From: Gammaproteobacteria bacterium
Lineage (GTDB): Bacteria > Pseudomonadota > Gammaproteobacteria > HK1
Length of the DNA: 7,288 nt
Assembly (NCBI GenBank): GCA_013042035.1
Contig: JABDQX010000071.1
Location: 1-7,288, forward strand
Direction: 5' to 3'
A program made the translations under genes and the position numbers. Of the stretch, positions 5,714-7,288 are shown piece by piece; position 1 is the first letter of the stretch; each line of letters begins with the position of its first letter. Under the pieces are notes generated by a model. That model saw only the letters and a program-made list of their open reading frames with translations, did no database searches and was not told where the DNA came from.

Positions 5714-6199
5714 ATGAACTGGCAGGAAATTTGTGACAACCCTGTTTTTCACGATCTCCCCTTCAAGATGGAGACGAACCAATGGGGCAAGATCGAAATG
5801 AGCCCGGCCACGAATGAACATGGGCTTTATAAGGCACTGTTCATCGAATGGTTCAGCAAGCTTTCCGGAGAAGGAAGCCTGATATCGAGATGCAGCATCC
5901 AAACGGGAAAGGGCGTAAAGGTGGCGGATGTCGCCTGGGGAAGTTATAAATTCTTCAAACGGAATAAGTTCAGCAACCCCTATTTGGAATCTCCAGAGAT
6001 TATGATAGAGATATTGTCACCGTCGAATTCCCGGAAAGAGATGAAGGGTAAGCGGAAACTCTATTTTTCCGCTGGCGCGAAAGAGGTTTGGCTCTGCGGG
6101 CAGGATGGGAATATGGTGTTTTTCTCGCCGGAAGGGGAATTGGCGGGAAGTGGGATTGTTGAGGGGTTTCCAGGAAGGGTGGAGGTAGATTTCGCATAA
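5714..6199 (+). CDS. Uma2 family PD-(D/E)XK endonuclease-like protein
   Basis: A 161-residue protein of the short Uma2 subfamily (restriction-endonuclease fold, DUF820 type). It opens with MNWQEICDNPVFHDLPFKMETN, the characteristic start of this subfamily, which fixes the ATG although the ribosome site is poor. Core residues are Asp72 in KVADVAW (the first acidic ligand), Glu99 in PEIMIEILSPSNS (the second) and the following basic KGKRKLY. GAKEVWLC (121-128) and FFSPEGE complete the fold. The protein is full length with no visible disruption. Uma2 proteins usually occur in many copies in cyanobacteria and large sulfur bacteria and are thought to be nucleases spread by transposition or recombination; their target is unknown. 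It lies 54 bases after the Nudix gene, in the same direction, and its stop codon is the first three bases of a long palindrome. Confidence 0.88.
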   Translation: MNWQEICDNPVFHDLPFKMETNQWGKIEMSPATNEHGLYKALFIEWFSKLSGEGSLISRCSIQTGKGVKVADVAWGSYKFFKRNKFSNPYLESPEIMIEILSPSNSRKEMKGKRKLYFSAGAKEVWLCGQDGNMVFFSPEGELAGSGIVEGFPGRVEVDFA

Positions 6200-6243
6200 C
6201 TTCCTATCCGATTTCAGCAATGCCGAAGTCGGATAGGAAGTTA
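6197..6243. repeat. 47-base near-perfect palindrome starting on the Uma2 stop codon
   Basis: The 23-base left half (6197-6219) and right half (6221-6243) are reverse complements at 21 of 23 positions around a single central A (6220). The outer 15 bases (TAACTTCCTATCCGA / TCGGATAGGAAGTTA) are exact. The first three bases are the TAA stop of the Uma2 gene. The folded RNA has a stem of about 19 bp with one G-U pair and a loop of about 9 bases. It is followed by TATAAACGATT, without a U-run. Confidence 0.88.
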
Positions 6244-6258
6244 TAAACGATTATCTTA

Positions 6259-6288
6259 CATCTTCGCCCCGCGAAGCGGGGCAAGATG
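6259..6288. repeat. GC-rich hairpin, copy 2 of the dispersed core
   Basis: CATCTT (6259-6264), a bulged C, then GCCCCGC (6266-6272) pair with GCGGGGC (6276-6282) and AAGATG (6283-6288) across a GAA loop, giving 13 base pairs. The inner core matches the hairpin at 2920-2936. It lies 15 bases downstream of the large palindrome at 6197-6243. The bases that follow (AGGCATTTG) are not a terminator tract. Confidence 0.7.
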
Positions 6289-6374
6289 AGGCATTTGTCG
6301 TATGTGGAAAGGCCGATCCGATATGGCTGACAAGTACCACCTGGGTGAAAAATTTACGCCAAAATGATGAACAT

Positions 6375-6414
6375 TGATCATGATCACTCTCCGTTGAGTC
6401 TTCGAGTCTCAACG
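6375..6414. promoter_or_regulatory. Operator-like palindromes before the second nuclease-like gene
   Basis: A perfect 12-bp palindrome, TGATCATGATCA (6375-6386, two tandem TGATCA units), is followed by an inverted repeat CGTTGAG (6392-6398) / CTCAACG (6408-6414) around a 9-base loop. They lie 20-60 bases before the ATG at 6434, where a repressor site or leader hairpin would be expected. No convincing -35/-10 pair was identified. The element could equally be one more palindromic repeat. Confidence 0.35.
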
Positions 6415-6433
6415 ATGACAAGCTGGAAAACAC

Positions 6434-7030
6434 ATGCCCTACAGTGACTTCGATCTGAGAAAAGCAAAATCGGCATTCGATCTCACCATAGTAGAAACAG
6501 AAGACCTGTTTTCCACAACTGAGGAAGCTGAGATAAGCAGTTTCCTGTCCGAGAGCCTGAAGCAAAATGTCCCGCTTGCGCTCGCCATTGGGACAGAAAA
6601 GGCGAGTTCCGAGCTGATCATCATGAATGTGTTTCTCGAGATAAAAAGGAAGCTGAATATCAGTCTGTTTTCCGGGATAGAATTCACCGTGGACAAGGAA
6701 ATTGGTTTAAGCGGATTCTGTGATTTCATTATCAGCAGGTCTCCCGAGCAGCTATTTCTGGATACTCCCGTCATCGCCGTGGTGGAGGCAAAAAACGAGA
6801 AAATCATGGCGGGCATGGGGCAATGTGTAGCAGAAATGATGGCTGCAAAAATCTATAACGAGAAAGATGGCAAGCCATTACCTTGCGTATATGGCGCAGT
6901 GACAACGGGTCATGCGTGGAAATTTCTGAGACTGGAAGACGACACCGTGTATATCGATATCGAGGATTACTACATCAAGGATCCGGGGAAAATCATCGGC
7001 ATACTGACATCCATGATGATTTCCAAATAA
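6434..7030 (+). CDS. PD-(D/E)XK nuclease-like hypothetical protein (VEAK type)
   Basis: A 198-residue soluble protein of a conserved family without established function. The C-terminal half has a PD-(D/E)XK-like core: GFCDFII with Asp97 (95-100), then VIAVVEAK with Glu118 and Lys120 (113-120), then GMGQCVAEMMAAKIYNE (127-143) with Gln130, matching the QxxxY-like helix of such folds. CVYGAVTTGHAWKFLRLE (151-168) and YYIKDPGKIIGIL (179-191) are family-typical. From memory, homologues are numerous in cyanobacteria and large sulfur bacteria. The N-terminal part (1-60) is helical and polar and may bind nucleic acid or a partner (inference). The ATG at 6434 follows a modest GGA. The gene is intact and 39 bases ahead of nuoM. 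It is distinct in sequence from the neighbouring Uma2 protein despite the shared predicted fold. Confidence 0.65.
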   Translation: MPYSDFDLRKAKSAFDLTIVETEDLFSTTEEAEISSFLSESLKQNVPLALAIGTEKASSELIIMNVFLEIKRKLNISLFSGIEFTVDKEIGLSGFCDFIISRSPEQLFLDTPVIAVVEAKNEKIMAGMGQCVAEMMAAKIYNEKDGKPLPCVYGAVTTGHAWKFLRLEDDTVYIDIEDYYIKDPGKIIGILTSMMISK

Positions 7031-7069
7031 AAAAGCTAACAGAGTCCCTCAAGCAATAAAGAGAAAACA

Positions 7070-7288
7070 ATGGAACTAAACTGGCTTAGCATTGTTACCT
7101 GGACACCTATCATCGGTGGATTGTGGGTATTGGCCGCCGGCAGCCGAAGCGCGCCCGTGGCAAAATCCATCGCATTGATCGTCTCGCTCCTGACCTTCCT
7201 GTTCTCCATCCCGCTATATACCGGGTTCGATATCACTACTGCCGACATGCAATTCACGGAGCGAGTCGCCTGGATCCCGGCGTTTCAC
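7070..7288 (+). CDS. nuoM: NADH-quinone oxidoreductase subunit M (5' part)
   Basis: The first 73 codons of the central antiporter-like subunit (ND4 homologue), cut by the window end. The start MELNWLSIVTWTPIIGGLWVLAAG is the usual first NuoM helix. A second helix is at about 31-48 (IALIVSLLTFLFSIPLY), and ERVAWIPAF (65-73) is the conserved segment preceding the periplasmic loop and the V-D-G motif, which lies beyond the window. AGAG at 7060-7063 is a weak ribosome site with good spacing. It resumes the nuo operon after the three accessory genes. The truncation is due only to the window edge. Confidence 0.96.
   Translation, partial: MELNWLSIVTWTPIIGGLWVLAAGSRSAPVAKSIALIVSLLTFLFSIPLYTGFDITTADMQFTERVAWIPAFH

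Noticed and set aside
6289..6374. Short open frame reading roughly VVCGKADPIWLTSTTW between the hairpin and the palindrome
   Set aside because: Under 30 codons, no start codon and no recognisable family. It could be a gene scrap but cannot be supported.

Overview
The window carries part of a respiratory complex I (NADH:quinone oxidoreductase, nuo) operon on the + strand. The order is nuoI (708-1199), nuoJ (1275-1859), nuoK (2521-2826), nuoL (3055-5037) and the start of nuoM (from 7070, cut by the window end). All read in the same direction and in the canonical I-J-K-L-M order. All four complete subunits are intact, with their cluster-binding or proton-channel residues in place. The host is most likely a gammaproteobacterium or close proteobacterial relative, judged from the 163-residue NuoI with a proteobacterial-style sequence. 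The accessory families (short Uma2 nuclease, VEAK-type PD-(D/E)XK-like protein, small retropepsin-like protein) are, from memory, common in large sulfur-oxidising gammaproteobacteria and filamentous cyanobacteria. That placement is inference.

The unusual feature is how many non-nuo sequences sit between the nuo genes. Upstream of nuoI is a retropepsin-like aspartic protease gene (171-590). Between nuoJ and nuoK is an orphan C-terminal fragment of a polymorphic toxin (1916-2167, no usual start codon). It overlaps by 17 nt an intact small acidic gene (2151-2477) that is probably its immunity protein. Between nuoK and nuoL are 228 noncoding bases with three inverted repeats. Between nuoL and nuoM are a Nudix hydrolase of ADP-ribose pyrophosphatase type (5048-5659), a Uma2-family PD-(D/E)XK protein (5714-6199) and a second, unrelated PD-(D/E)XK-like protein (6434-7030).

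Several perfect or near-perfect palindromes sit at or within a few bases of stop codons: after nuoK (2830-2857), at the Nudix stop (5659-5680) and at the Uma2 stop (6197-6243). A GC-rich hairpin core, GCYYCGC-RAA-GCGGGGC, occurs twice (2920-2936 and 6266-6282). None has a U-tract, so they look like dispersed palindromic repeats or RNA-processing/stability hairpins rather than intrinsic terminators. That fits with transcription continuing through to the downstream nuo genes.

Functionally, NuoI belongs to the peripheral arm and carries clusters N6a/N6b on the way to quinone. NuoJ, K, L and M form the proton-pumping membrane arm. The accessory genes have no established role in complex I. The simplest reading is that the junctions of this essential, constitutively expressed operon have repeatedly accepted co-oriented small cargo genes and palindromic repeats without breaking any nuo gene. 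No complete insertion sequence, tRNA, rRNA or CRISPR array was seen.
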